Source: Chloroflexota bacterium (GTDB lineage Bacteria; Chloroflexota; Dehalococcoidia; SZUA-161). Taken from it: a DNA stretch of 33,270 nt. A program made the translations under genes and the position numbers. The notes beneath the pieces were generated by a model, which was not told where the DNA came from, did no database searches, and worked only from the letters and a program-made list of their open reading frames with translations. Of this stretch, positions 17,350 through 25,189 are shown one piece after another. The stretch lies in the NCBI GenBank assembly GCA_021787935.1, contig JAJYLC010000019.1, positions 1 to 33,270 on the forward strand, written 5' to 3'. Every line of letters begins with the position of its first letter. Position 1 is the stretch's first letter.

Positions 17350-17979
17350 ATGTCAAGCGAGGACAAGGCTTCGGAAATTATTAAGAGGCGGTGGAATAGG
17401 ACGGCCTGGTACTATGACTATTTGATGGCCTTTATGGATCGGGTTGGTGTGAGGAAGGGGCGCAGACTGCTGTGGAGCAGGGTGGAAAGCAGCCACGTAC
17501 TGGAGATAGGTGTTGGTACTGGCAACAACTTCCCCTACTATCCACCTGATGCTGAAATGACCGCAATTGACTTCAGCGAGGGAATGCTAAAGCGCGCCAA
17601 AAACAGAGCGAGCAGGCACAAGGTGAAAGTCGACCTACGGCAGATGGATGTGCAGAATATGAAGTTTGCCGACAATACCTTCAACACGGTAGCATCAACG
17701 CTGGTCTTTTGCTCTGTTCCCGACCCGGTTCGTGGAATCAAAGAAGTTGCGAGAGTATGCAAACCGGGCGGCAAAGTGATCTTGCTTGAAAACGACTTCA
17801 ACTCTGTCCCTATTATCAGCTGGCTTGCGAAGCTCGCCAATCCGTTAGCAGTGCGGATGATCGGGGCGGACTTCACCCGGCACCCGATGGACAATGTGGC
17901 TTCAAGCGGTCTTGCGGTGGAACGGGTCACCAGCCTACGGCGGGGCCTCTGGAAGCTGATCGAGGCAAGGAAGGTGTAA
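17350..17979 (+). CDS. Class I SAM-dependent methyltransferase (UbiE/PmtA-like)
   Basis: A 209-residue protein with the order typical of UbiE and phospholipid N-methyltransferases: IIKRRWNRTAWYYDYLMAFMD at the start, motif I VLEIGVGTGNNFPYY, DFSEGMLKRAKNR, then DNTFNTVASTLVFCSVPDP and KPGGKVILLEN. The end (PIISWLAKLANPLAVRMIGADFTRHP) is the region that differs between substrates. The ATG at 17350 is preferred to the upstream ATG at 17305 because of the strong GGAGGAGG site in front of it. The LuxE-like gene starts 16 bases after the stop, so the two are one operon. It resembles, but is not a copy of, the methyltransferase at 6648-7280. The substrate is unknown; a membrane lipid or quinone is likely by family. 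Confidence 0.82.
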   Translation: MSSEDKASEIIKRRWNRTAWYYDYLMAFMDRVGVRKGRRLLWSRVESSHVLEIGVGTGNNFPYYPPDAEMTAIDFSEGMLKRAKNRASRHKVKVDLRQMDVQNMKFADNTFNTVASTLVFCSVPDPVRGIKEVARVCKPGGKVILLENDFNSVPIISWLAKLANPLAVRMIGADFTRHPMDNVASSGLAVERVTSLRRGLWKLIEARKV

Positions 17980-17995
17980 CCGGGAGGTGGAAAGA

Positions 17996-19162
17996 ATGGC
18001 AAATGACTACCAGAGGTTATTCGAGGAAATCCGCAAAGCGGGGCTCAATCCGCTGGGGTGCGTGTATACCTCATTGGATAAGGTGTTGAGACTTCCAGTT
18101 GAGGAGCAAAGGGCGTTGAAGGCAAGCCTCATTTCCGAGAACTTCCGTATTCACTATGAGAACAATGCATATTATCGCGGGCTTTGCCAACAGCAGGGAG
18201 TGATACCATCGGATGTTTGTTATTACGATGACCTGATAAGAATCCCTCTGATACCGGTGAGCCAGTTCAAACGCACAGATACACAAAAGCTGCTGAGCCT
18301 GGGGCTGGATAAGATAGAGGTTGAGATGAGGAGCACCGGCACCAGTGGAATCCCCAGCGTGACGCGGCGTGACTCCGAGACTGTCACTCAGGGGTTTCTC
18401 GCTGTATGGGCAATGTACAGGGAGTTCTTCAAGTTTTCCAGCGGAGCGATAGTGTTCCTGATGCCCTCGCCGGAAGAAGTGCCTGAAATGGGCATGATCA
18501 AGGTTTCGAACATGCTCGGCGGGCTGGTAGATACAAGCAGATTCGTAGTAAGAAAGACCTCTTTCGACCCGCAAGAGGCTGTGGCGCTTCTGACGCAATG
18601 GGAGAGTGAGCACATTAGGCATATTGTGGGGCCCCCTTTCCTGGTACACAACTTAATACAGTACCTCAAGAAGCACGACATTCGTCTGAAACTGGATGGA
18701 GAAACCAGGATCATCACCATGGGTGGTTGGAAGCGGTTCACGGGAGAGGCTATCTCGCGAGAGGAATTCAACCGCGAGTGCGCTGAGTATCTGGGAGTTC
18801 AGCCTGAGCAAATCAGGGATATATATGGGCTGATCGAAGGAAATATGATGGCTATAGAATGCAGCCACCACCGGAAGCACGTGGCTCCCTGGGTACACTT
18901 CAGCGTTAGGGAACTCGATGATTACCGGAGGGAAGTGCAAGAAGGAAAGCGCGGAGTGCTGGCAATAATAGACCCTACCAGCCTGGCTTATCCAGCATAC
19001 ATCCTGACTGAAGACATGGCGTATCTTGAGGAGACGACTCCGTGTCCCTGCGGAAGAAACGGGGAGCGCGTTAATGTCATAGGACGGCTCACGGGTGCCG
19101 AAGTGGGCTGTTGTGCCATCAATCTGGACAAGGCGATGTATGCTTCCGAGAGAGCTGCCTAG
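17996..19162 (+). CDS. LuxE-like acyl-protein synthetase (ANL superfamily)
   Basis: A 388-residue adenylate-forming enzyme related to LuxE and phenylacetate-CoA ligases. The ATP loop is RSTGTSGIPS in the first third; the middle carries IITMGGWKRFTGEAI and DIYGLIEGN; the end has CPCGRNGERVNVIGRLTGAE. LuxE activates a fatty acid as acyl-AMP and passes it to a Cys of its own close to the C-terminus; here Cys372 and Cys373 lie 16-17 residues from the end, which fits this mechanism. The ATG at 17996 is used because GGGAGG lies eight bases before it. LuxC/LuxD reductase and transferase genes are missing, so this is not a light-producing system. It shares an operon with the methyltransferase and may activate a fatty acid for a lipid or protein modification. 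Confidence 0.8.
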   Translation: MANDYQRLFEEIRKAGLNPLGCVYTSLDKVLRLPVEEQRALKASLISENFRIHYENNAYYRGLCQQQGVIPSDVCYYDDLIRIPLIPVSQFKRTDTQKLLSLGLDKIEVEMRSTGTSGIPSVTRRDSETVTQGFLAVWAMYREFFKFSSGAIVFLMPSPEEVPEMGMIKVSNMLGGLVDTSRFVVRKTSFDPQEAVALLTQWESEHIRHIVGPPFLVHNLIQYLKKHDIRLKLDGETRIITMGGWKRFTGEAISREEFNRECAEYLGVQPEQIRDIYGLIEGNMMAIECSHHRKHVAPWVHFSVRELDDYRREVQEGKRGVLAIIDPTSLAYPAYILTEDMAYLEETTPCPCGRNGERVNVIGRLTGAEVGCCAINLDKAMYASERAA

Positions 19163-19221
19163 AGTCTTAGATTGCAGAGTAGCGTTATTTTATGCATTGA
19201 TGAGAGCCCGCGCCTCTTCTG

Positions 19222-20115
19222 TCACTTGCTCTTAATCAATCCCATATCCAGGAGAGATTTTCTCACCATTTCTTTCTGTGCTGCTGTTATCCGAGGAAGA
19301 GGACTCTTGACATAGGGCTGGATAGGGTGACCCAACTGGCGCATTGCCTCCTTTATAATAGGAGATTGCACCGGCGCAGCTACCATAGAGACCAGCGGAT
19401 AAATCTTTTCCTGCAATTGAGAAGCCTTTTTCTCATCTCCCTTCTTGAAACTCTCATAGAGCGAAACGATATCCTTTGGTACAATGCATGGAATCGGGCA
19501 GATAACCCCGGTCCCTCCTATCTTTAGAGTTTGCAGCAGAATGAAACTGATGCCGGTGAAGACGTAGAACGGCTCTTTCGTGACACACTGCAAAATTTGC
19601 TCGGCTTTTTCCACCGGCCCCGTCTCTTTAATCCCCACAATATTTTCTATACGAGACAGTCTGGAAATCAACTCGGGCGACATCTCCAGATGGGTGACGT
19701 ACGGAAAGTCATAAAGCAGAATCGGCAGGTCTACCGCTTTCGAGATTGCTTTGTAATGATTAAATACGTCGTCATCCGTAAGAGGGAAATATATGGGCAG
19801 ATTGATCAAAAGCCCGTCTGCTCCTTTGTCCCTGGCATATCTGCTCAACAATATAGCTTCGTCTGTGCCTATGCTCGAGGTGCAGACGATGACCGGTACC
19901 CGCCGGTTAGCTTGCTCCGTGACGATATCTATCACCCTTTTCTTCTCATCTAAGGTAAGATAGGGGAATTCCCCCGAACTTCCCAAGGCCACCAGTCCGT
20001 GTACGTGGTTTCTAATTAAAAAATCTACCTCGTGCCTCAGGCCGTCCTCGTCGATTTGAAGGCCCCTGCTTAAAGGCGTGACCATCGCGGGGTAAACTCC
20101 CTCGAATTTTCTCAT
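19222..20115 (-). CDS. Dihydrodipicolinate synthase / N-acetylneuraminate lyase family aldolase
   Basis: A 297-residue TIM-barrel class I aldolase. The Schiff-base lysine is Lys163 (IVGIKETG), the catalytic tyrosine Tyr135 (ILLYDFP), and the pyruvate-binding GSSGEFPYLTLDEK motif lies at 45-58. These residues are all intact. The family includes DapA, NanA and several 2-keto-3-deoxy acid aldolases; the sequence does not tell which, and no lysine biosynthesis or sugar genes are next to it, so a catabolic aldolase is as likely as DapA. The ATG at 20115 is used because of GGAGGG seven bases before it. It is convergent with the LuxE-like gene. Confidence 0.85.
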   Translation of the reverse strand: MRKFEGVYPAMVTPLSRGLQIDEDGLRHEVDFLIRNHVHGLVALGSSGEFPYLTLDEKKRVIDIVTEQANRRVPVIVCTSSIGTDEAILLSRYARDKGADGLLINLPIYFPLTDDDVFNHYKAISKAVDLPILLYDFPYVTHLEMSPELISRLSRIENIVGIKETGPVEKAEQILQCVTKEPFYVFTGISFILLQTLKIGGTGVICPIPCIVPKDIVSLYESFKKGDEKKASQLQEKIYPLVSMVAAPVQSPIIKEAMRQLGHPIQPYVKSPLPRITAAQKEMVRKSLLDMGLIKSK

Positions 20116-20145
20116 TTTAACTCCCTCCAAACCTGGTATTGCGAT

Positions 20146-20175
20146 ATTCTACCGCGAGATGTATACTTGTTGCAA
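20146..20175 (-). promoter_or_regulatory. Possible promoter of the aldolase gene
   Basis: On the minus strand TTGCAA (20175-20170) and TAGAAT (20151-20146) are 18 bases apart, placing the start of transcription about 25 bases before the ATG. Confidence 0.45.
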
Positions 20176-20219
20176 GAAGCCCTTGAAGTATGGGCAAATC
20201 TATCCCTTTAAGGGGAAGA

Positions 20220-20474
20220 ATGCGCCAGCCTTACGAACAGTACATCGACCAGAACTACAAACCTGAACTGTCCTATGAGGAGTGTCTCCGTATCGTTAAG
20301 GGGCTGGAAGCTGTCAGGATACACCATTTGACCAAAAGCCCTATCGTTGAGAAGGCGGCCAAGTTGATGCAGCGCCATAAAATCCATTATCTCCCGTCAT
20401 TGAATCAACTTATAGAGGATATGGCTGCAAAGGTTTTGGATGAGACCAATCTGCCGCATCCTGGGATACCATAG
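20220..20474 (+). CDS. Small hypothetical protein
   Basis: An 84-residue soluble, mostly helical protein (MRQPYEQYIDQNYKPELSYE at the start, with a basic KAAKLMQRHKIHYLPSLNQL middle). The ATG at 20220 has AAGGGGAAG before it; an in-frame ATG at 20190 would add ten residues. No domain recognised. It lies alone between the aldolase and the DUF2156 gene, whose stop it faces. Confidence 0.5.
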   Translation: MRQPYEQYIDQNYKPELSYEECLRIVKGLEAVRIHHLTKSPIVEKAAKLMQRHKIHYLPSLNQLIEDMAAKVLDETNLPHPGIP

Positions 20475-20506
20475 TTGCCCTCTCTCTATTGTGTTTGTAC
20501 GTTGTT

Positions 20507-21562
20507 TCACCGAGTTACCGCAGTAACCCGCATCTCTGCGAGAAGGGTTCTGGCAAAGCCTGCCAGGCCGCCCTGGTGGACCAGAAAGCGGTCTTCCCAT
20601 GCGGGCTCGAACCTGTTTTTGAACCTGTACAGTCCCTTGAAAGAGAAAAACCGGTTGCCCCGCTCAAATAGAAGATGAGCGATTCTCTCTTCAAGGCTGG
20701 CGCCGCCTCGGTTGCCCACTCCGGCAAAGGGAACGAGGCCCATCGAGAGGCTCGCGCATCCCCGGTCCTTCAGATCGAACAGCACTCTGGCGATCAGGTA
20801 CTCCATGGCGCTGTTTGGAGCTCTGTTGAGGTGTCGCATCATATCGAGCTCAGCCTCTCCCTGTCGGTAGTCGGGCATTTCGTTGGCAAAGGCAATGAGC
20901 GAGCCTGCAGAGTCTCTGATAATATATAATGGCATCTCATCCAGGTATGCCCGATCGAACCACCCCAAGGCGAAACCGTGTTCGTGTTTTCCCGGCAGCG
21001 TCAGCCATGAGTCAGAGACCTCTTTTGCTTCTTCCAGCAACGACTCGGGATGTGGCGGCACATGTCTGGCGAACGTATAACCTTGATGCTCGAATCTATG
21101 GCGGAGATAGCGGAAGAACTTGTCTTCCGCCGTCACTGAACAAAAGTGTGCCACATCGACCACAGCCTCCTCGCCGAACTTAATCACCCGCAGGCCCAGG
21201 TTGCGGTATATCGGAAGGAGGTCGGCTAAGGCCTGATGGAAGGCAACTATCCAGCGTTTCCGGGAAGAGAACCGCATGAATTCGCGGATGCTTTGTTCGA
21301 GACGGTCATCGGGTCCAACGGGGTCACCCAGGCTGATAGCCACGCAGAGGGCTGTTTTGTAGGCGATAACGCAGGTATTGTCTGCGGCAAACAGGTACGA
21401 CTTTTCGGGCCACAACTTGAAAAAGTCCAGTGAGGAGCGCCCGTATTTTTGGACAATATCCCTGGCTTCGGCGCGCTCACGGGGTTCGCTGGTTAACTTA
21501 CTGGCCGAAATCCTGTCTCCACTGTTGCTCAAGGTATAGCTGCCTCCTCTTAGCCAAATCAT
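20507..21562 (-). CDS. DUF2156 protein (phosphatidylglycerol lysyltransferase catalytic domain, soluble form)
   Basis: A 351-residue protein matching the C-terminal catalytic part of MprF/LPG synthases, a tandem GNAT fold that moves an amino acid from aminoacyl-tRNA onto phosphatidylglycerol. Typical pieces are YGRSSLDFFKLWPEKSYLF near residue 40, AYKTALCVAISLGDPVGP, LGLRVIKFGEEAVVD, LIAFANEMPDYRQGEAELDMMRH and GLYRFKNRFEPAWEDRFLV. The large N-terminal membrane (flippase) part of MprF is missing, so the protein would modify an inner-leaflet lipid or another acceptor. No clear ribosome site is seen before the ATG, and the first 25 residues are not family-like, so the start is uncertain. It is divergent from msrA across a region that holds copy C of the repeat element. 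Confidence 0.8.
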   Translation of the reverse strand: MIWLRGGSYTLSNSGDRISASKLTSEPRERAEARDIVQKYGRSSLDFFKLWPEKSYLFAADNTCVIAYKTALCVAISLGDPVGPDDRLEQSIREFMRFSSRKRWIVAFHQALADLLPIYRNLGLRVIKFGEEAVVDVAHFCSVTAEDKFFRYLRHRFEHQGYTFARHVPPHPESLLEEAKEVSDSWLTLPGKHEHGFALGWFDRAYLDEMPLYIIRDSAGSLIAFANEMPDYRQGEAELDMMRHLNRAPNSAMEYLIARVLFDLKDRGCASLSMGLVPFAGVGNRGGASLEERIAHLLFERGNRFFSFKGLYRFKNRFEPAWEDRFLVHQGGLAGFARTLLAEMRVTAVTR

Positions 21563-21645
21563 ACCAGTTATCGCAGGAACTCGCTACAGGAGATGGATAG
21601 TTATAGGGCGACATCGAATTCAGCAGTTGGGATGCTTCCCTAAAA

Positions 21646-21713
21646 TGTCATAACTATTTGACTTTTTGCAGCCGCATTTTATGACTTGTTTATCACCAAA
21701 TACGTATTATAAA
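21646..21713 (+). promoter_or_regulatory. 31-bp direct-repeat element, copy C (upstream of msrA)
   Basis: Repeat 1 TGTCATAACTATTTGAC at 21646-21662, repeat 2 TTTTATGACTTGTTTAT at 21677-21693, starts 31 bp apart, with T5 opening the spacer. A -10-like TATTAT (21705-21710) or TATAAA (21708-21713) follows; TTGTTT inside repeat 2 could serve as a -35 with a 16-base spacer to TATAAA. It lies 117 bases before the msrA ATG in an A/T-rich stretch. Confidence 0.65.
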
Positions 21714-21829
21714 GTTACAGTTTTTTCACTTAACCTGTGTTGAGTCGTCGCACTATCGGGCCCTGCTTTTCAGTGAGACGTGCCAGCCTAGAGTTGTTTG
21801 AACTTTGCTTTGATGTTGGGAGGGGGAAG

Positions 21830-22438
21830 ATGAGTAGTAATCAAGGCCTTAACGATTGCAACAAGATGGAGGTGGCCACGCTCGCCGGTGGCTGTTTCTG
21901 GTGTCTTGAAGCCATCTTCGATGAGTTGGAAGGCGTAGAAAAGGTAGTATCGGGCTACTCAGGTGGCAAGACGGCAAATCCATCCTACAAAGAGGTATGT
22001 GGAGGCAGGACAGGCCATGCAGAGGCTGTGCAAGTGGTGTTTGATCCGAGCGTGATTTCCTATAGGGAAATTTTAGCGGTATTTTTCTCGATGCATGACC
22101 CAACGACGCTGAACCGTCAGGGGGCTGATGTGGGCACTCAATATCGCTCTGTGATTTTCTACCACGATGATAAGCAAAAGGCTTTAGCTGAGCAGTTGAT
22201 AAAGGAGCTAAATGCGGCGAAGATATGGAGTAGGCCCATCGTGACTGAGGTTGCGCCATTTGGTTCTTTCTACCCGGCGGAGGGCTACCATCAGCGCTAT
22301 TTCAAGCAAAACGCCACGCAATCTTATTGCCAGGTCGTTATCGCGCCAAAATTAGCGGAGTTTCGCGAACATTATAGCGACAAGCTGAAAAAACAAAAGA
22401 TGACTGGAGATGCTCGTGGAAATGTCATAAATTCTTAA
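21830..22438 (+). CDS. msrA: Peptide-methionine (S)-S-oxide reductase MsrA
   Basis: A 202-residue cytoplasmic repair enzyme that reduces methionine-S-sulfoxide. The catalytic GCFWC motif lies near residue 20, followed by the family pieces VVSGYSGG, YKEVCGGRTGHAEAV, HDPTTLNRQGADVGTQYRS and EVAPFGSFYPAEGYHQRYF. The start at 21830 is chosen because GGGAGGGGGAAG precedes it and the family begins close to it; the longer frame to 21737 has no support. The end of the gene overlaps copy D of the repeat element, whose first unit contains the stop codon. Expected under oxidative or copper stress. No msrB is near. Confidence 0.94.
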   Translation: MSSNQGLNDCNKMEVATLAGGCFWCLEAIFDELEGVEKVVSGYSGGKTANPSYKEVCGGRTGHAEAVQVVFDPSVISYREILAVFFSMHDPTTLNRQGADVGTQYRSVIFYHDDKQKALAEQLIKELNAAKIWSRPIVTEVAPFGSFYPAEGYHQRYFKQNATQSYCQVVIAPKLAEFREHYSDKLKKQKMTGDARGNVINS

Positions 22439-22486
22439 TCTTTTAGCTGTCAATTTTATGATTTCTAGATTCTCTGTTGTTAGCAT
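22423..22486 (+). promoter_or_regulatory. 31-bp direct-repeat element, copy D (upstream of cytochrome b5-DUF2231 gene)
   Basis: Repeat 1 TGTCATAAATTCTTAAT at 22423-22439 covers the msrA stop codon; repeat 2 TTTTATGATTTCTAGAT is at 22454-22470. Starts are 31 bp apart and the spacer begins CTTTT. A -10-like TAGCAT follows at 22481-22486. The next gene starts 80 bases later. Confidence 0.65.
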
Positions 22487-22565
22487 GTAGGGTGCGGGCA
22501 CGCAAGTTGAATAATAGACTGACAAAAAGCCCGGAATGACACATTTAAGGGTTCCGAGGGGATAG

Positions 22566-23255
22566 ATGGGAGACGCAGGGAAAAAGCTGTTCACCTTGAA
22601 GCAGTTGAAAGAGTTTGACGGAAAATCCGGAAAACCCGCATACCTAGTCTTCAAAGGCAAAGTCTATGATGTTTCCGGCAGTCCTCTCTGGACAGACGGG
22701 AAGCATCAGGGCCGGCATTTCGCCGGGACCGATTCGACTGAAGAAATAACTAATGCGCCCCATGCCGAAGAGGTCTTGACGAAATTCCCAGTCATAGGTG
22801 AGCTAGGGGAAGAAAAGCGTTCGATAGCTGCACTGGCAAATAGAATAGAGGAATTTCATCCTCATCCCATGTTAGTTCATTTTTCGGTAGCATTTTCCAT
22901 TGCGATTCCAATATTAGCTATTATCTATGTTTCTACCCATAAACCCTCTTTTGAAACGGCGTCATACTATTTGCTTATAGGCGATTTCTTAACTTCAGCT
23001 ATGGCCGGATTTGCCGGCGTATTCAGTTGGAGTGTGACTTACGAAAGGAGAATGACGAGCGTATTTATCCGGAAAGCGGTATTCACTGTCTTACTGGCTG
23101 TCCTTGTCACAACGTGTTTTATCTGGCGAACTGTGGACCCTAATGTCTTGACATCAGAAACGGCTTTTTCTTATGTGTATTTGGCGCTATTAATCATTTT
23201 AGTGCCGATAGTCGGTATGCTGGGCCACTACGGAGGGAAAATAGTCTACTCCTGA
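22566..23255 (+). CDS. Cytochrome b5-like domain fused to DUF2231 membrane domain
   Basis: A 229-residue protein. Residues 8-80 form a cytochrome b5/steroid-binding-like domain (FTLKQLKEFDGKSGKPAYLV, FKGKVYDVSGSPLW, KHQGRHFAGTD) in which His in the HQGRHFAG and APHAEEVL segments could bind haem. Residues 95-229 form a DUF2231 domain with four membrane helices; the characteristic HPMLVHF segment and later HYGG are potential haem ligands. The fusion suggests electron transfer at the membrane, but no reaction has been assigned to this family to my knowledge. It is followed after 27 bases by a small ferritin-like gene and is preceded by copy D of the repeat element. Confidence 0.8.
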   Translation: MGDAGKKLFTLKQLKEFDGKSGKPAYLVFKGKVYDVSGSPLWTDGKHQGRHFAGTDSTEEITNAPHAEEVLTKFPVIGELGEEKRSIAALANRIEEFHPHPMLVHFSVAFSIAIPILAIIYVSTHKPSFETASYYLLIGDFLTSAMAGFAGVFSWSVTYERRMTSVFIRKAVFTVLLAVLVTTCFIWRTVDPNVLTSETAFSYVYLALLIILVPIVGMLGHYGGKIVYS

Positions 23256-23282
23256 GTGTCGGACAATCGGGAGGTGGAAGCC

Positions 23283-23516
23283 ATGTCCAGGATGAAAGAG
23301 CTGCAAGAAGTAGCCGAAATAATATCGATTGCGATAGTGCGCGAGCAAGCCTCAATCAAATACTACAAATATGCCCACCAGAAAGCAACGAGTGAAACCG
23401 CTAAAAAGACCTTTTCACTTTTATTGGAACAGGAGAGAACACACGAAGCCGAACTAAGGGCCAGGCTCCATGAAATAAAGGCCGAAATCGACTCTGAGCG
23501 TACGAAGTCGAAATAA
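23283..23516 (+). CDS. Half-size ferritin-like/rubrerythrin-like protein
   Basis: A 77-residue all-helical protein of two helices. Helix 1 (EVAEIISIAIVREQASIKYYKYA) carries a Glu in the diiron position, and helix 2 (FSLLLEQERTHEAELRARL) carries an ExxH-like pair (E-R-T-H), as in the first half of a rubrerythrin four-helix bundle. One helix pair can bind metal only by dimerising. The ATG at 23283 has GGGAGG eight bases before it; the GTG at 23256 would add nine residues. It is the second gene of the cytochrome b5-DUF2231 operon. A role in iron or peroxide handling is likely by family but not proven. Confidence 0.65.
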   Translation: MSRMKELQEVAEIISIAIVREQASIKYYKYAHQKATSETAKKTFSLLLEQERTHEAELRARLHEIKAEIDSERTKSK

Positions 23517-23556
23517 TCCCCCTGCCCTTGTACATTCACCATACCACGCGTTTTTC

Positions 23557-23585
23557 TTGACACAGTCTCGTAGGTCGGGTAAGAT
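23557..23585 (+). promoter_or_regulatory. Sigma-70 promoter of the hydratase-sirtuin-synthetase operon
   Basis: TTGACA at 23557-23562, 17 bases, then TAAGAT at 23580-23585. The first ATG of the operon is at 23616, giving a leader of about 24 bases. Confidence 0.75.
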
Positions 23586-23615
23586 TTTCTCTGGACTCCG
23601 AGCCAAGGAAACTCC

Positions 23616-24392
23616 ATGCCCTACAAGACCATAATCTTCGAGAAAAAAGAGAAGGTGGTCTGGCTCAGCCTCAACCGCCCCCGCATAGGCAATACTATAA
23701 ACCTCGAGATGGCGAACGAGCTTGTCGATGCCTGCCTCGCCATAAAGGAGGATGATGAGGTCAGGGTGGTTGTGGTCACTGGAACAGGTAAGGTATTCTG
23801 TTCCGGATTCGATATCGCCGAGCTTCGCTCTGTCGCTGCAGATAACCTCAAGCAGATGAATCCGGCGAGCCTGAGCTCGAATGCGGTGGCCGGGCTGGAT
23901 TGCCCTGTGATCGCTGCAATTAACGGGGATGCTTTAGGCGCTGGCCTGGAGCTGGCATTAAGCTGCGACATCAGGATTTGTTCGCAGAATGCCCATTTTG
24001 GTTTTCCTGAGACTTCCTATGGCATCATTCCCAGCGGAGGAGGGACCCAGCGTCTGCCCCGGATTGTAGGCAGGGGGAAGGCTGCGGAGATGATTATTAC
24101 CGCCGAGCCTATAGATGCTGCGGAGGCATACCGCGTTGGTTTGGTTTCCCGGGTAGTGCCTAAGCAGAAACTTCGCGAGGAGTCCGAAAAGATAGCCGGG
24201 AAGCTCATCTCAAGGGCGCCTATCGCAGTGAGATATGCCAAGGAGGCGGTGAACAAGGGCCTGGACATGACTCTGCCTCAGGGGCTGAGACTGGAGGCCG
24301 ACCTCTCATTCCTGCTGCAGACGACTAAAGATAGAGCGGAAGGTATCCAAGCTTTTCTGGAGAAAAGGAAGGCGCAATTCAAAGGAGAATAA
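23616..24392 (+). CDS. Enoyl-CoA hydratase/isomerase family protein (first copy)
   Basis: A 258-residue crotonase-fold protein. The oxyanion-hole segment is KVFCSGFDIAEL, and both acid residues that activate water in enoyl-CoA hydratases are present: Glu in LGAGLELALSCDIRI and Glu in GFPETSYGIIPSGGGTQRLPR. The C-terminus is complete (LQTTKDRAEGIQAFLEKRKAQFKG), which closes the active site in this family. Hydration of trans-2-enoyl-CoA is expected; related isomerases and hydrolases cannot be fully excluded. It is the first gene of a run that continues with a second hydratase, a sirtuin and an acyl-CoA synthetase, all on the same strand. Confidence 0.88.
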   Translation: MPYKTIIFEKKEKVVWLSLNRPRIGNTINLEMANELVDACLAIKEDDEVRVVVVTGTGKVFCSGFDIAELRSVAADNLKQMNPASLSSNAVAGLDCPVIAAINGDALGAGLELALSCDIRICSQNAHFGFPETSYGIIPSGGGTQRLPRIVGRGKAAEMIITAEPIDAAEAYRVGLVSRVVPKQKLREESEKIAGKLISRAPIAVRYAKEAVNKGLDMTLPQGLRLEADLSFLLQTTKDRAEGIQAFLEKRKAQFKGE

Positions 24393-24405
24393 CATACTTA
24401 TTGCC

Positions 24406-25161
24406 ATGAACGCTTTTGAAACCATTATTTACGAGAAAAAGGAGGGCATTGCCTATATCACGCTGAACCGTCCCCGGGCGTTGAATGCAGTTAACATAAG
24501 GATGAGGGATGAGCTGTATGAGGTGCTGCCTGCACTAGATGATGACCCCCAGGTGATGATAGGGATAATCAAGGGGGCCGGTGATAAGGGGTTTTCGGCA
24601 GGGGCCGACATCACCGAGTTCGGGACTGCTCCTTCCCAAGCCATAGCCAGGCAGGTGAGGTGGGAACGTGACCTCTGGGGGCAGTTCATGGGCGTTTCCA
24701 AGCCTCTCATCGCTGCAATACACGGTTTCGCGCTGGGGGCAGGAATAGAAATGGCTATGTGCTGCGATATCAGGATAGCCTCGGACGATGCGAGGTTCGG
24801 TTTGCCTGAGGTAGGTATAGGGATGATTCCCACGGCCGGAGGCAGTCAGACCATGCCCAGGCTGGTGTGGCCGGGCATGTGCATAGCAAACATACTTACT
24901 GGCGAGACTATTGGTGCTGTCGAGGCGATGCGGATAGGGTTGATCCACAGGGTTGTTAAGCGCGCTGACCTTATGTCTGCCGCTGAGGGAATGGCGAAGC
25001 TGATAATGTCACGAGGGCAACTTGCGGTCAGATACGCTAAGCAGGCGATAAATCGCGGTTTGGACCTGTCTTTGGAGCAGGGCCTGGAGGTGGAGGGAGA
25101 GCTTTTTGCCCTCTTGCTAAGCACGGTTGGGGCAGGTGCTACAACCTACCCCAGAAAATAA
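24406..25161 (+). CDS. Enoyl-CoA hydratase/isomerase family protein with truncated C-terminus
   Basis: A 251-residue crotonase-fold protein, clearly related to the upstream gene. [11 protein letters not shown] forms the oxyanion hole and both glutamates are kept ([31 protein letters not shown]). After FALLLST the family normally continues with about 25 residues ending in an AFLEKRxPxFxG helix; here it ends in the unrelated [11 protein letters not shown]. The final helix, which packs over a neighbouring subunit, is therefore missing, suggesting a deletion or frameshift near 25125. It starts 13 bases after the first hydratase, with only a weak ribosome site. Activity is uncertain. Confidence 0.82.
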   Translation: MNAFETIIYEKKEGIAYITLNRPRALNAVNIRMRDELYEVLPALDDDPQVMIGIIKGAGDKGFSAGADITEFGTAPSQAIARQVRWERDLWGQFMGVSKPLIAAIHGFALGAGIEMAMCCDIRIASDDARFGLPEVGIGMIPTAGGSQTMPRLVWPGMCIANILTGETIGAVEAMRIGLIHRVVKRADLMSAAEGMAKLIMSRGQLAVRYAKQAINRGLDLSLEQGLEVEGELFALLLSTVGAGATTYPRK

Positions 25162-25189
25162 AAATACAAAATGCAGGGGCGGTGAGCAA

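Noticed and set aside
17996-19162. Bioluminescence (lux) operon
   Set aside because: Only a LuxE-like protein is present; luxA, B, C and D are absent.
21646-22470. CRISPR array or transposon ends
   Set aside because: The direct repeats come only as pairs, have conserved rather than variable spacers, lie directly before genes and have no cas or transposase genes nearby.
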